Positions 26,353 through 36,855 of a DNA stretch of 64,000 bases are shown here, piece by piece. A model generated the notes under the pieces. That model saw nothing but the letters and a program-made list of their open reading frames with translations, did not search any database and had not been told where the DNA came from. The translations under genes and the position numbers were made by a program. Source of the stretch: Sarcomyxa edulis (taxonomy: Eukaryota > Basidiomycota > Agaricomycetes > Agaricales > Mycenaceae); NCBI GenBank assembly GCA_009761415.1, contig QUOL01000004.1, positions 2,108,001 through 2,172,000 on the forward strand, given 5' to 3'. Position 1 is the stretch's first letter; each line of letters opens with the position of its first letter.

Positions 26353-26690
26353 GGTAATATTGACCAGATCCGGTAAATCAACTTGAAATCAACGCCACAC
26401 TAAGAGTTCTCTGTTCCATGGGCTGCCGCCACCATGAATCTGTTTTGACAAACATGCATGGGGTCTCAAAGCTATGTGGTACAAAAGTGCTACTAAAAGG
26501 TACTGACAGGTACTGACACGTCTTAGCTTGTTTTTTCGATGGGTTCTCCCCACCACAGATGGTCGACGGACATACGTATCCTTCCACTATCACAGATTCA
26601 TTTCGACGATTGTGCATGGGCTCTCACAACCATCGATTGCTGTCTATAAAAGTGGTACTGACACGTTTTAGTCTCATATTTCTCACCACC
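26353..26690. promoter_or_regulatory. divergent promoter region with internal duplication and TATA box
   Basis: This lies between the KDZ transposase start (26352, -) and the next gene (ATG 26691, +). Two related ~145 bp halves share CATGGG(C/G)TCTCA, AAAAGTG and GGTACTGACACGT(C/T)TTAG. The right half has TATAAAAG at 26645-26652, 39 bp before the start codon, a good core promoter for the + gene. Confidence 0.55.
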
Positions 26691-27965
26691 ATGGCCAAAT
26701 GTCCCAGTCCTCGAAAGACACAGCTTCGTGCTGCTCCACGGTGCCATAGATGCAGCTCTCGTCCACTTCGATCCCAGTGCATTCATACAGCTATAGGAAG
26801 AGCCTATCTTGCGAATGTAGGTGTTAATAATGTCCATGTCGCCGAAGACGACTTTTTTACTGAACCACATTTTCATAGCTCCCAGACGCAAATCAAAGCG
26901 TGTCAACCCCGGAAGCTGTCCAATCTCAGCATGAGCTTCCTCAAGCATCTATGACATCGGAACTCGAACTTCTAGGACCTACATCCCACACAGAAGTACG
27001 TTTTACGCGTCTTACCCGACGAGCGGGCATTTGACTTATGTACCGTCTGTTAGGCATCCGATACACCTTTGCCAGTGGCCTCTGGAGATGAGCCGAGTAT
27101 GTCGACCTTGGGCAACGTTTGTATCTTTTTAGTGATTTTTGTTCGCCTCCCAAAAACTCACCTCTCCTCTTCGACAGTCTGCTGAGTCGTCTGTTGATCC
27201 CGAGTCGTCTATTGACCCAAGCCTTCTCACATTGTATCCTATCGATGGTCATATTCCCTCCACCCTGGGAATCTTGCAACCTAACACTAACTTCTCCAAT
27301 CACTCACTTGCACAAACTCCGCCGTCTACACCCTCACGAGTTCGCCCTACAGCTGGTAATGCTCTGTATGGAATAGTGGAGGGCGCTAAACAGGGGAACA
27401 CATCTCTCGGTTCGTTCTCCTTTATATTCTTCTGCCGCGTTTCTGATTTTCGGGTATAGACATAGTGCGAACGAAACCTTTGCGAAACCCTGCTATGAAC
27501 TCGCGTGCTGCCGGAGCTCGATTCCACCGGGTCCTATCCGAGATTATAAGTCGGGTACGTCTTTTCGCTGCGTAATCTAATATTCCTGGTTGATGGACCC
27601 GTATTTAGTGCGAACGTATCTCAATGGAAACAAACTGCTGGCTATTCATTGGAGCCCAGCACATGAATGCTACGACAGGCCTGTTGACGTATGCATCTCC
27701 TCGCCTGCGACGTGACGCGAGGTCGGAACTTTCCGATCTACAAAATCGGTTCAACACTATCATCAGCGCACTTCATAGGTCACGTCGTCGAGAGGCGGTG
27801 GAGCTCGCTTTGGAATTAGATGTAGTGTACAAGAAAAAGATACAGGCTGAACAGGAGGTTATCAGGGCACGCTCCGAAGCGTGTTTACGCGAAGACAAGA
27901 TTCGTGCACAGGACAAGCTTATCGCCGAATTACAGGCACTGGTCAATGGCACCGCACAAGAGTAG
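26691..27965 (+). CDS. putative KDZ-element cargo gene A: N-terminal Cys/His cluster, C-terminal coiled coil
   Basis: Six exons (26691-26816, 26879-26995, 27054-27116, 27178-27409, 27460-27554, 27609-27965) join in frame to 329 aa. The N-terminus MAKCPSPRKTQLRAAPRC continues to a cluster CHRC...SQCIH that could bind zinc. The middle is Ser/Pro/Thr-rich. The C-terminus has CERISMETNCWLFIGAQH and YASPRLRRDARSELSDLQNR, followed by about 70 residues of coiled coil ending QALVNGTAQE. It is divergent from the KDZ transposase and shares its promoter region, which suggests it travels with the transposon. I do not know a function. DNA or protein binding is a guess from the Cys cluster and coiled coil. 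Confidence 0.65.
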
Positions 27966-28599
27966 TTTACATTACTTGTAAATGCTCATTCTTCTGAAAT
28001 CAAAATGTGATCTGCTGGTTCGTCAATCTCTACCACCGCTTTCTATTGTGACTCGCCTTCTCTATAAGAAGATAAGAGATTCAACGTAGCTGTGGGGGGT
28101 ACAAGCGCAAAAACGCGTAGAACGTGGGGAACATAGGAAGGGGTGGCAGCTGTACATGGTCACCTGTTACTTGTACGTTACTGCAAAAAGATCCTGCCAC
28201 CAGTCAGGATAGAACTCTAGGGTGCAGAGCATCTGATCCTCACTACACATCAGAGCATTCTCGCCATTGCACCATAGAGGCATGGTGATATTTCGGTGCA
28301 TATGTGTGCTAACCGTGCTGTGGTAAGTGTTCTGCGGTTTACGACAAGTTTCAGATAAGTTTCAGATAAGTTTCAGATAAGTTTCAGATACGTTCAACAT
28401 GTCTTCCGACCTTGTTCTATCCACATACATGAAGATTAGCACTTACTTAAGGGTGAACAGGGTGTACATTAGCCATTATATCACTATTTGAAGAGTCAAG
28501 TACTGGTGGAATCGGTGTAAATTTTATCTAAAAGTGAGTATCAATGTCTTGTGAACTTTCGCGCGCGTTCATGTACGTTCGCTCTGTTTGACGTTCTCA
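27966..28599. other. intergenic region
   Basis: About 630 bp. It holds an 11 bp tandem repeat (listed separately) and a tRNA-like but non-foldable stretch at 28195-28281 (see rejected items). Nothing else is supported. Confidence 0.4.
28347..28390 (+). repeat. 11 bp tandem repeat, four copies
   Basis: Four perfect head-to-tail copies of AGTTTCAGATA (28347, 28358, 28369, 28380), about 210 bp upstream of the next start codon. Confidence 0.9.
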
Positions 28600-29700
28600 A
28601 TGCCTGCGACTGCACTGCAAAAAACGCTCAGTCACAAGAAAGCATGCCACAAATACTACGAAGCGTATGTCTATGATTGTATCATCCATTACCGAGTACT
28701 GACAACTTGTATAAATAGAAATAAAGAGGCAATCAGAGAAAAGGCACGACTTCGAAGTGCTGTCCGGTATGATTGTTTCATCGAACATCTGATATGGTGA
28801 TCCTCCGAGTCTGGTACTGACCCGAACCTTAACAGGCGTGCTGCAACCAAAGGATCTACCGTGCAGACACACACAATATGTGTACCAAATACTACGAATG
28901 TCGTCGCAGTCTCTAACAAGTCCAAGCCACTCACGTTGGCCGAGCAGCCTATCGATGTACTGAAGCATCCTTCGACTGCACCTACGGCTCCTAGGCTCGC
29001 GTCACCTATCACTTCCGAGTCACAGCTCAAGGTGGCCACAGAGGTAACTCCTACGACTGACATCACATTCTCTACCAAGTCAAAGCCACTCACCTCGTCC
29101 GAGCAGCCTATCTCCGTATTGGAGCATGCTTGGACCGCACCTACAGTCTCGAGGTCTGCATCACCCATCACTTCCGACTTACAGCTCAAGGTGGCCACAG
29201 AAGACACTCCTTCGGCTGTATCCTCCAAGTCGATCCCACTCATTGTTTGGGAAAATACTTCGACCACAGCAAGCTCTGTACAAAAGTATTGCTCGACGGA
29301 TACACCCCCACTCTCCAAGTCAACTGGCAGGACGTCACCACCGACCACCCCCGACTACCACGGTACAGAGCTTTCATATATTGAGGATCATGACAGATTA
29401 CGCCAACGCACTCTCCGAAAAAAACAAATATACAAGCAATATTGCAAAGATATTCTCGCCACTCTTACACAGAGAACCATAGGTACTCCACTCTCTAAGC
29501 GGTCTGATAAATCTACTGTCATCGAAAAACCCCTTCGACGCAACCTCTTCGGTCCTAGCGCCAGTGATATCCTCTCGAGCGACAATCCCCCGCCATCTTT
29601 GTCGACTTCTGATTGCGATGCATCGGAGGACGACGGCTACGAAAGCCCTTGTCCAAGGTCTGTACATATATTGCGGGAGATGTTGTCTATATATTATTGA
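28600..29700 (+). CDS. putative KDZ-element cargo gene B: basic N-terminus, internal repeats
   Basis: Three exons (28600-28664, 28719-28766, 28836-29700) join in frame to 325 aa. The junction protein KKACHKYYEANKEAIREKAR is a basic helix of the kind seen near the start of many basidiomycete transposon-associated proteins. About two and a half repeats of roughly 57 residues follow, each with a KSKPLT..EQPI.VL core and SPITS..QLKVATE. The C-terminal part has a second basic helix (DRLRQRTLRKKQIYKQYCK) and an acidic end. No catalytic motif is visible. It follows cargo gene A on the same strand. A DNA-binding role is possible but not shown. Confidence 0.6.
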
Positions 29701-29919
29701 TGTTTTGTCGCTTATTTTCAAGCCGTTACAATCGAAGGGCACGAACATGGTTCAAGCAAGGCAAGCCTCGTGCAGAGCTATGAATATGGTGACAGGAAAT
29801 GCGTACAAGTTTATCAGGAAGCTCGGAGACTTATTTAGTAGTTGCCTGTCCTATGGCGCCCCCAGCGCGACACAGGTTCTGATGAACGACATAGATGCAG
29901 CACATCCAAATATTCAGCA

Positions 29920-30824
29920 CTAGTATCTACGGACTACATGACCTCCTTCGTATGCCTGAGTGTAAGCAGCAAGAGCCTCTTCGCGCGACGACATTTTGAC
30001 CGCAGCAGCACAAGAAACACCTACAACTAGCGGACTTGCCTCGGCCCTGATGCTAAGTGAACAAGAGAATGCTATAGCGAAGCAGACGACGTACAATGAG
30101 CTGTATATACCCGGCTCCTTTCCTGAAGCCACCAGGTACCATCTAGCGCCAGGCGGATTCGGCCTGGTAAGAAGTGATTGTGCTAATTCCTCGGGAGTGA
30201 TCGAGGGACGTAAGACTAGGTTGATAAGTATTATCAGTGGGAGATAGCAGGGAGGGGGGACATGCAAATACCTTGAGCGACGGCGTTGACTTCGGAAGCA
30301 CTGGCAGTGACGGCTGACGGAACGAGGGTAGCAAAAGTTGCAGCACCAGGGTCAGTTGCCACCTCATCGGCGTCGAACGTAGTATGTAGGGTGCTAAGGG
30401 ATGCAGATGCGCCTGTTACAATCAACGGAAATATATTAGCACGTGAGATGGCGAAGGAAGAAATGTTGGACTCGTAATACCCGAAGTATATTGCTCTTCA
30501 GTGACGCTACTGGAAAGGCTTTGAATGGTGGTTGACATGGACAAGGGGCCAGCCGGAGCAGGAATAGGAGTAGTTGATGCATCAGCATCAGGGGTACCTG
30601 CAGTAGAGGTGAGGATTTCAGACAGTAAGCTGTGGCGCGACACTCACCAGCAGGCGGCGGAAGTCTCTCTAAGAGATGAATCAGCGTCAACGAACATGAC
30701 AAAAATGATGTTGCCCACCTTCGATAATGTGGATGAGACGGTTCAGAATCGTGGCCAGTGCAGACATAGAGGCCGCCATGTTGGCGTCCCCTAGGTTGGC
30801 ACTGTCTTTGATGGTGTCCGTCAT
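29920..30824 (-). CDS. protein with C-terminal RNase H1 N-terminal-like (viroplasmin-type) domain
   Basis: Multi-exon minus-strand gene. ATG 30824 gives MTDTIKDSANLGDANMAASM and a helix (LATILNRLIHIIE). A Ser/Thr/Pro/Ala-rich linker spread over short exons follows, then SITPEELAQSLLTR. The last two exons, joined across an intron at about 30045-30090, read RWYLVASGKEPGIYSS and then VVGVSCAAAVKMSSREEALAAYTQAYEGG. The pattern W-Y-x-V-x-x-G-x-x-P-G-I-Y...S.EEA..AY matches the small hybrid-binding domain at the N-terminus of RNase H1 and in caulimovirus viroplasmin. That domain binds RNA/DNA hybrids or dsRNA. No RNase H catalytic domain follows; the stop is at 29920. It sits among putative KDZ cargo. 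Confidence 0.6.
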
Positions 30825-31223
30825 ATTACCGTACGAAGAGCTGGAAGAGCGATGGATAGGAGAAGGTGGGTGATTTCAAGCTCCACCTTGGCTTAAAAAT
30901 GCAGGACCTGATTCGATAACAGATCAATCCGATGGGGCCCGACAATCCGATAAGCAATGAACATGCCGCGCGGTTCCTATAATGTCTTGACGCGTACACT
31001 TTTATGCCAAGTTGAGCCGAGACGTATTTGAATCGAAGGGTGAACTCTCTGTGACCGTATGAGGAAGTAGTACTATGTGGACGTCCCAGATCATTTTTTC
31101 AAATCGTCCAATTAAGGCAACCCTTCTAAAATTTCGACTTTGGGCGTCTGTCGTCGAGCGTCGATTGCAAGTACGTGCTACAACTGTGCTATCTCGAAGC
31201 TGCTACTGTGTTAGAGCATCAGA
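30825..31223. other. intergenic region
   Basis: About 400 bp between two minus-strand genes, presumably the promoter of the RNase H1-N-like gene. I see no other feature. Confidence 0.4.
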
Positions 31224-31742
31224 TTATTCAGACTCTCCCTCGTCTACGCTACTGCCAGAGTCAGAGCCCCCTCCAATCCTATAGCAACGAGGAACGACAC
31301 TGGTTGTAAGTGTATCTTCATCGACGATTCTATGGAGCCTGCGTATAAGATCGGATATGCCAAAGCACATTTCATCCCCTGCCTCGCAAGGTCGCAGTAT
31401 CCCGAATTCGCCCTCCCGAAAGAGGATGGATCCATGAAGATCGGCCAGCGTCCAGCCTTCATCCACCGTATAAATCTCGTAATCTATCGCTGACATCTGG
31501 GTCAGATGGCACAGATAATCGTGAAGCCACATGGAGAAGAATGAGTGGTATGTTGGAGCTTGCCAGACGATTGGCACACTCTAAAGTCGTTTTGTGAGTA
31601 CGCCACACTGGGTTTTGAAACAAAGTTCGAAACTCACGGTAGATGGGAGATATATATATAAGGGAACTGATGGTGCTGCCCTACAGCGGCGATCTACGCA
31701 ACGAGGATTACCACAGAGTCTGGATAGATTGGCGTACGGCAT
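31224..31742 (-). CDS. small acidic-tailed protein, unknown
   Basis: Two exons joined in frame across an intron with GTGAGT...CTTTAG ends (about 31578-31637). Exon 1 starts at ATG 31742 with a Cys/Arg-rich N-terminus (CGNPRCVDRRCR). Exon 2 reads PIVWQAPTYHSFFSMWLHDY, then DEGWTLADLHGSILFREGEF, ending in Gly/Ser/Glu (GSSVDEGESE). The product is about 150 aa. I do not recognise it. The hydrophobic/aromatic first half and polar tail suggest a small folded domain. It is divergent from the gene starting at 32028, with which it shares a 285 bp promoter region. Confidence 0.5.
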
Positions 31743-32027
31743 TTTCGTCGTCGTTTTGGTGGTAGGTGGTGGTGTGCACGACTGCGACGATTGTCTCCGA
31801 ACGGGAACACTGTGTTCATATGATTAGCTTTATTTCTCGGACTGACCGTCCGATCCAAATTCCCTTAATCTAGATTCCTTGGTTTCGGTAGGCCGCTAGA
31901 ATATTTCGCACTGTCCGATTCCTGTCCAATTGCGCTGTGTGTCTGCCTCTGCCTATCGACACAATTCTGCATCATTTTTTCTACCGTCTGGAAAACCCTG
32001 CTCAGACTGTCCAGCTACCGAATAGAT

Positions 32028-34283
32028 ATGGATTCCAATCATCAAGGTAACGTTGCTATTGTACATGCAATCGTATCGACCAGTCTCTTATCCCGAGTTA
32101 TTTTCCCCCCAGAAATGTGCAATTCCTGCGAGAAAGCGATAGAAAACGCTGAAAGCGAGAATCAAATGGCTCTTCAGGTGTTGCTTGCTACAAGAAACAA
32201 CCTAAGTCGCGTTCAGGAACTGCATAGGAACAAGCAAAGAGGTGGAAGCAAAAGTAAAGTTCGTTTATACTCCTCCGGCAGACCGCGACTGATCTTACTC
32301 GCAGGCAATCTTGATAAAGCAGTCAAAAACGATAACGCTGCTCAAGCCAGGTTTCAGGTTGCGGCAAAGGCTTTGCAGGCAGCCAAAGATGCTCTTATCG
32401 CAGTCAATTCAGGACTGACAAACTTGACTGGCTCCACAACTGCGAACATCTCTGAGTCCTCAACAGAATTTCTTCCGACAGTCGAATCCCCCGCGGGGCT
32501 TGATCCCCAGTCGCCTGCAACAATTGTGGATGGGTGTCCCCCTCCGGTAGTGCGTTCTATCCCTTCCACAAGTGCGACCTCCTCCGATTCCTCACCAAAT
32601 TTTCCAATGGTTGCATCTCCCTTGGACGTTCGTTCTCGGTCTCCTGCAACACTTGCGGATGAACAATTCCCACCGACTGTCCATTCGGCTCCCTCCGTAG
32701 GTGCGGCTGCATCTCCCGTAGACGTTCGTTCTCAGTCTCCTGCAACAATTGCGGATGAACACTCCCCACCGACTATCCATTCGGCTCCCTCCGTAGGTGC
32801 GGTTGCATCCCCCGTGGACGTTGGTTCCCCGTCCCACAAGACAATTGCGGATGAACACTCCCCACCGACAAACCATTCGGCTCCCTCCGTAGGTGCGGCT
32901 GCATCTCCCGTGGACGTTCGTTCTCAGTCTCCTGCAACAATTGCGGATGAACACTCCCCACCGACTATCCATTCGGCTCCCTCCGTAGGTGCGGTTACAT
33001 CCCTCGTGGACGTTGGTTCCCCGTCCCACAAGACAATTGCGGATGAACACTCCCCACCGACATCTCTCGTAGACGTTCATTCCCAGTCTCCTGCGACACT
33101 TGCGGATGATCCATCTCAGACACCCCATTCCGGTGGAGGTGCGGTTTTCTCTCCCGTAAGCGTTCGTTCTCAGTCCCCTGGAACACTTGCGAAAACTGCG
33201 AAAGGGCATAGTCCGTCGACAATCCTATCAACGACTGAAAATTTTCATGCGTTGCAGCAGTCGCAGGCTCCTTCCATCGCTGCTCACTCAGGAGATCGTT
33301 CTGCACTCCTCGAGGGCGCGTCGTCTCCCAACTCAAAGACTGCTCTCTCCGCTACAGAGCTCATGATGCAAGCTTTTACGAAAGCACATGTCCATAGGCG
33401 CTCGACTGCACCGAATGCATCGACTGCTCTGTCGAAAATCGCCATCAGGCTTGGCCTTCCCAATTCTCTGTCTGGTCCAACGATTGCTCCTCCCTCGATT
33501 CCCTTACAGCTACCAGATCCATCAATGGCCACACAGCTTCAGCGTGCCCCAACATCTGCCATCGCGCATGCTCTAACTACCCCCACGGCCGCGGCTGACT
33601 CGCACTTTCCCATTCCTCCTCATGCGAGCGCTGCTTCGTCTTCCCCTGACAAGGCTCATTCCCCAGTGATCAACTCCCTTGCCCATTCGTCCGACAAATC
33701 TACCGATTCTGTGACTTACGATCAGATGCCAGCCACTGGCCCGAAACAAATTGAAAAGACGGAGCGAGAAAGACAGGACAATATCGTCGCGAGGGAGAGG
33801 GCCAAAAGGGCCAAAGCTGCCGCGAGCTCGACGGGGCCGGTTCTGTCAAATGACCTGGAGGACTACCGTCAAAAGCTTAAGGACCTCGAGAAGCGGGAGG
33901 CTGCTCTTCGGGCATGGGAAAATTCTTTAGCGCAGGGATCTCAACCTCACCTGGATTCCAAGAGCGAGAGGGCTCAGAAGCAAAGGACTACGTCGAAGGC
34001 ACTGCACAAGGCTGAAGAACAGGCGCTGGCGAAGAAGGTAAAGCAGGAGCAGAAAGAGGCGCTTTTGGCCTTAGTCGAAAGTAATCGTCAGTCTAAGAAG
34101 CGTAAACGAGGCGTCAAGAGGGAGGAGGCACAGGAGGAGGTAATAGACATGACTGGTAGTGCGGGAGAATCTAGCGGCGAGCCTGAAAACAAGAAGGTGA
34201 AGGAAGGAGAGTCGTCTACTAGCAAGAAAATCACAAGTGGTACGAAAAAATCAACTTTCATGCCCGCCCCGCTTCGACGCTGA
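32028..34283 (+). CDS. putative KDZ-element cargo gene C: coiled-coil protein with 32-residue repeats and nuclear-type basic tail
   Basis: Three exons (32028-32046, 32113-32253, 32305-34283) join in frame to 712 aa. Exon 2 starts EMCNSCEKAIENAESENQ, one CxxC followed by helical sequence (LDKAVKNDNAAQARFQVAAK). The middle holds several copies of a 32-residue repeat like SPVDVRSQSPATIADEHSPP. The C-terminal third is charged coiled coil (EKTERERQDNIVARERAKRA) ending in a basic, NLS-like segment (KKRKRGVKREEAQEE). I know of no family. The stop is only 20 nt before the start of the next gene. A weak intron (34237-34300, GT...GTGTGTAG) would fuse the two in frame, so they may be one gene. Confidence 0.65.
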   Translation: MDSNHQGNVAIVHAIVSTSLLSRVIFPPEMCNSCEKAIENAESENQMALQVLLATRNNLSRVQELHRNKQRGGSKSKVRLYSSGRPRLILLAGNLDKAVKNDNAAQARFQVAAKALQAAKDALIAVNSGLTNLTGSTTANISESSTEFLPTVESPAGLDPQSPATIVDGCPPPVVRSIPSTSATSSDSSPNFPMVASPLDVRSRSPATLADEQFPPTVHSAPSVGAAASPVDVRSQSPATIADEHSPPTIHSAPSVGAVASPVDVGSPSHKTIADEHSPPTNHSAPSVGAAASPVDVRSQSPATIADEHSPPTIHSAPSVGAVTSLVDVGSPSHKTIADEHSPPTSLVDVHSQSPATLADDPSQTPHSGGGAVFSPVSVRSQSPGTLAKTAKGHSPSTILSTTENFHALQQSQAPSIAAHSGDRSALLEGASSPNSKTALSATELMMQAFTKAHVHRRSTAPNASTALSKIAIRLGLPNSLSGPTIAPPSIPLQLPDPSMATQLQRAPTSAIAHALTTPTAAADSHFPIPPHASAASSSPDKAHSPVINSLAHSSDKSTDSVTYDQMPATGPKQIEKTERERQDNIVARERAKRAKAAASSTGPVLSNDLEDYRQKLKDLEKREAALRAWENSLAQGSQPHLDSKSERAQKQRTTSKALHKAEEQALAKKVKQEQKEALLALVESNRQSKKRKRGVKREEAQEEVIDMTGSAGESSGEPENKKVKEGESSTSKKITSGTKKSTFMPAPLRR
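32616..33110 (+). repeat. 96 bp minisatellite within the coding sequence
   Basis: About five units of 96 bp (32 codons), some truncated, each containing GCATC(T/C)CCCGT(A/G)GACGTT, GCAACAATTGCGGATGAACA and TCCCTCCGTAGGTGCGG. The period is a multiple of three, so copy-number changes keep the frame. Confidence 0.9.
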
Positions 34284-34718
34284 TAGTCCTGTGTGTAGTT
34301 TCGATGGTAGAGACGTATCTTGTGTCGGACGCCAGTCAGCAGAAAGCAATCAGAGGTCAGAACCGGATCCAACCATCCATGTCCAGCAGAATTAACCCGT
34401 TCGTTCTATCATCCAGGTGAGGTACGATCTCATGTCAAAAACTTTCTTCGCGACCCGAAGCACTACTCCATTCCATTCAAATTCCGGCGTCTTATCCGTG
34501 AGGTGCAGGAGTTCCTACCCGAGGCTGCAGAGCTTAGTCGCGCGTTAGCCCTTCACTGTTTGGAAACAAGGCCCGGGAATCTGATTTGTCTATATCATTT
34601 CGAGAAAGACAAGAACGGAAGGATCTACGATGGCGCCGTGGATGGGAAGTACAAGGTTACCGGTACCCCACATCCACGGAATGTACGAGGCCCTGATGAC
34701 GCAGAAGTACCCGTACGC

Positions 34719-36701
34719 TGTGATGAGGACTGCGGCGCTAGGTGCGAAATAGTTTCTGCAACCTAACAGTAGTTCGTCCACTAAGGGTTTAGGTGACGTT
34801 TGTTTGAGGGGATTTGTACTTGACGGTAATACCTAAATGCTCGAGGTTTTTATAAGTAGATATAATGGAGAGGTCTAAATGACCTCTGTGAGAATTATAA
34901 TGCGACGAGAGGAAGCCCTCTCGAATTTAGAGGTAAAGGAACTGGGAGTGAACGACTTAGCCGATCGGTTTACGGTCGCAGCAATAGTTTGTTCGGATTT
35001 GGGAGATTTCAGAAAGGCGATCGGTCGAAGCAATTCGTTAGAAGGTGAGAAGCGAGCTACTTCTCCTTGTATAGAGTGGGTTTGTTGATTATTTCGTTCG
35101 TACAGAGATGGGGGGGGGGTCTACCCGTAGCTACCGTAATGTATTTTACAAGTCCGGTATAAGTATTCCTCGCCTCTTGCGATTAGGGGTTCGCCTTTCC
35201 ACCCCTCGAGGCCTATTTCCGATAAAGAACGATGCAAGCAGCATGAACCGGATATTGGTTCCACCGGGGGGATGTCCGTTAAAATTGGTAGAGCGTATTT
35301 CGAATGCAGACTTTTCGTTTCCGATCGGTTGTGTCGAAGGGCAACCCCTTATTGTCGCTATGTCGGTCTTTGGCGAATTTCCTACCGAATCGGCCGCTTT
35401 ACTGGATCGGTCGATCGGCCAATTCTTGGAATCGGTCGGCTACGAGCCATAATCCTTGGGTAGAGACGACAATCGGCCGTTCCTGGAACAGCATGTCGCG
35501 TTGAATAGTGTTACACATATGCTTCATCTTGTCTTGATAGATCCATAATTTAGAATCGCTTGGTGAATGGGTCAACCGATCGGCCAGTGCAAAGGATTGG
35601 TCAGTCGCGCGCTCGAAATCTTAAGCCGGGATAAACTGGTCGGCTGTTTAATTGGATCGGCCAATCGGCCATGGTATCATCTGCATGGATAAGTTCCGTA
35701 ACTTGAAATTGCCGAGTGACTAGGTCGGCCGATCGGTCAGCACATAGGATCGGTCAGTCGCGGGTTCGAATCATTGGATGGAAACGACGATCGGCTACTC
35801 CTGGGACAGCATGTCGCGTCGAATGGCATTACACATGCGTGTCATCTGCACGGATAAGATCCGTAACTTGAAATCGCTGGATGACTAGGTCGGCCGATCG
35901 GTCAGTGCATAGGATCGGTCAGTCGCACGTTCGAGTCCTTATACCAAGATAAGTGTCGGCCGATCGGATGGTGCATATTATCGGTCGGTTGCGCGTTCGA
36001 ATCCTTAGACCAAGATAAGTGTCGGCCGATCGGTTGGTGCATATTATCGGTCGGTTGCGCGTTCGAATCCTTAGACCAAGATAAGTGTCGGCCGACTTTG
36101 TAACCGAACCTTCTACAGAAAGCGATCGCGTTTGGCCTCCTACTAAGTCGATCGGCAACGTTCCAATTCGAATTCGTAGGATAGGGCTTGGTCTTACATT
36201 GTCGGCAGCGATAGCCAGGTCTCGGATCCTTTCGGCGACCGATCGGCTGATAGATAGGGAAGTTCGTCAATTGTGTATCAGGAGTGATAGGGTAGGCCAC
36301 CAGGTACGTGTGGGCGCAAGGTACAAGGAGTGATAGGAGCGTGTGTGTGGATTGGGCGATCGGTATTTCCAGAGGAAAATGCGTTTTGGCAGGGAGTTCA
36401 TGGGTAACTGTATGACGGACGGGATCTTTTTAGGAGTCGTGGAGTCGTCTATTGGAAACTTCAGTCGTGATTTCTTCTAGACTGTCGTTAATTTTTCTGG
36501 TAACTGGTTGAACTCTTCATCTGTGGGAATACAGGGGTAATGGCTGAGGAAAGTCGTCAAAGCGTGAACGCAGTACTGAGCGGGTAGGTGAGGGATGGTC
36601 TTTCGGGGAGAAACCTAGATCGGCATGGGGTTAATGTCTTCGTACTCATGAAATGGATAGGAACTAGGATGTCGCAGGCTAGGGATGTTCACATCCTCAC
36701 A
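34719..36701 (-). repeat. left LTR (3' LTR) of the giant element
   Basis: 1983 bp, identical to the right LTR in every stretch I compared, including a run of ten G near 35110 and four translated frames. It ends TG...CA with imperfect 10 bp inverted termini (TGTGATGAGG / CATCCTCACA). The open frames inside it are present in both copies only because the LTR is duplicated. Confidence 0.93.
35703..36105 (+). repeat. 66 bp subrepeats inside the LTR
   Basis: Near-perfect 66 bp units (CAAGAT marks at 35945, 36011 and 36077) plus two more diverged copies upstream. Each contains a GTCGGCCGATCGG palindrome and a tRNA T-loop-like GTTCGAATCC or close variant. The same block is in the right LTR at 60261-60663. 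Confidence 0.85.
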
Positions 36702-36721
36702 CTCCATCCTAACTTTTGAAC
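36702..36721 (-). other. polypurine tract of the giant element
   Basis: Read on the minus strand, the bases directly before the left LTR are AGGATGGAG preceded by GTT, a short purine run ending at the LTR edge. This is the expected position of the plus-strand primer. It is weak (9 nt). Confidence 0.5.
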
Positions 36722-36855
36722 ATCGACCGTCCTCGGTCGATCAACCAGATCAGGGAACCCGTAGGCAGAGGACCAGAGGGCAATCGCCGGGGTCCCGAGG
36801 GTCCTGTGGTACGCATAAAAGCGGCAGGCCGATCACGAAGTAGACGCCGCTCATC

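Noticed and set aside
28195..28281. tRNA-like sequence on the minus strand (A-box-like TGGTGCAATGG, B-box-like GAGTTCTATCC, ends partly pairing)
   Set aside because: The T-stem does not pair, the T-loop lacks the purine at position 57 and the anticodon loop is 11 nt. At best it is a decayed tRNA fragment or SINE piece.
23143..34718. A TET/JBP-type dioxygenase next to the KDZ transposase
   Set aside because: KDZ elements are known to associate with TET/JBP genes in basidiomycetes, but none of the reconstructed proteins shows an HxD...H iron-binding pattern.
35108..36333. Open frames inside both LTRs (for example 35108-35452 and 35902-36300, and their copies at 59666 and 60460)
   Set aside because: They are identical in both LTRs only because the LTR is duplicated. 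They overlap each other on both strands, and several derive from the 66 bp subrepeats.
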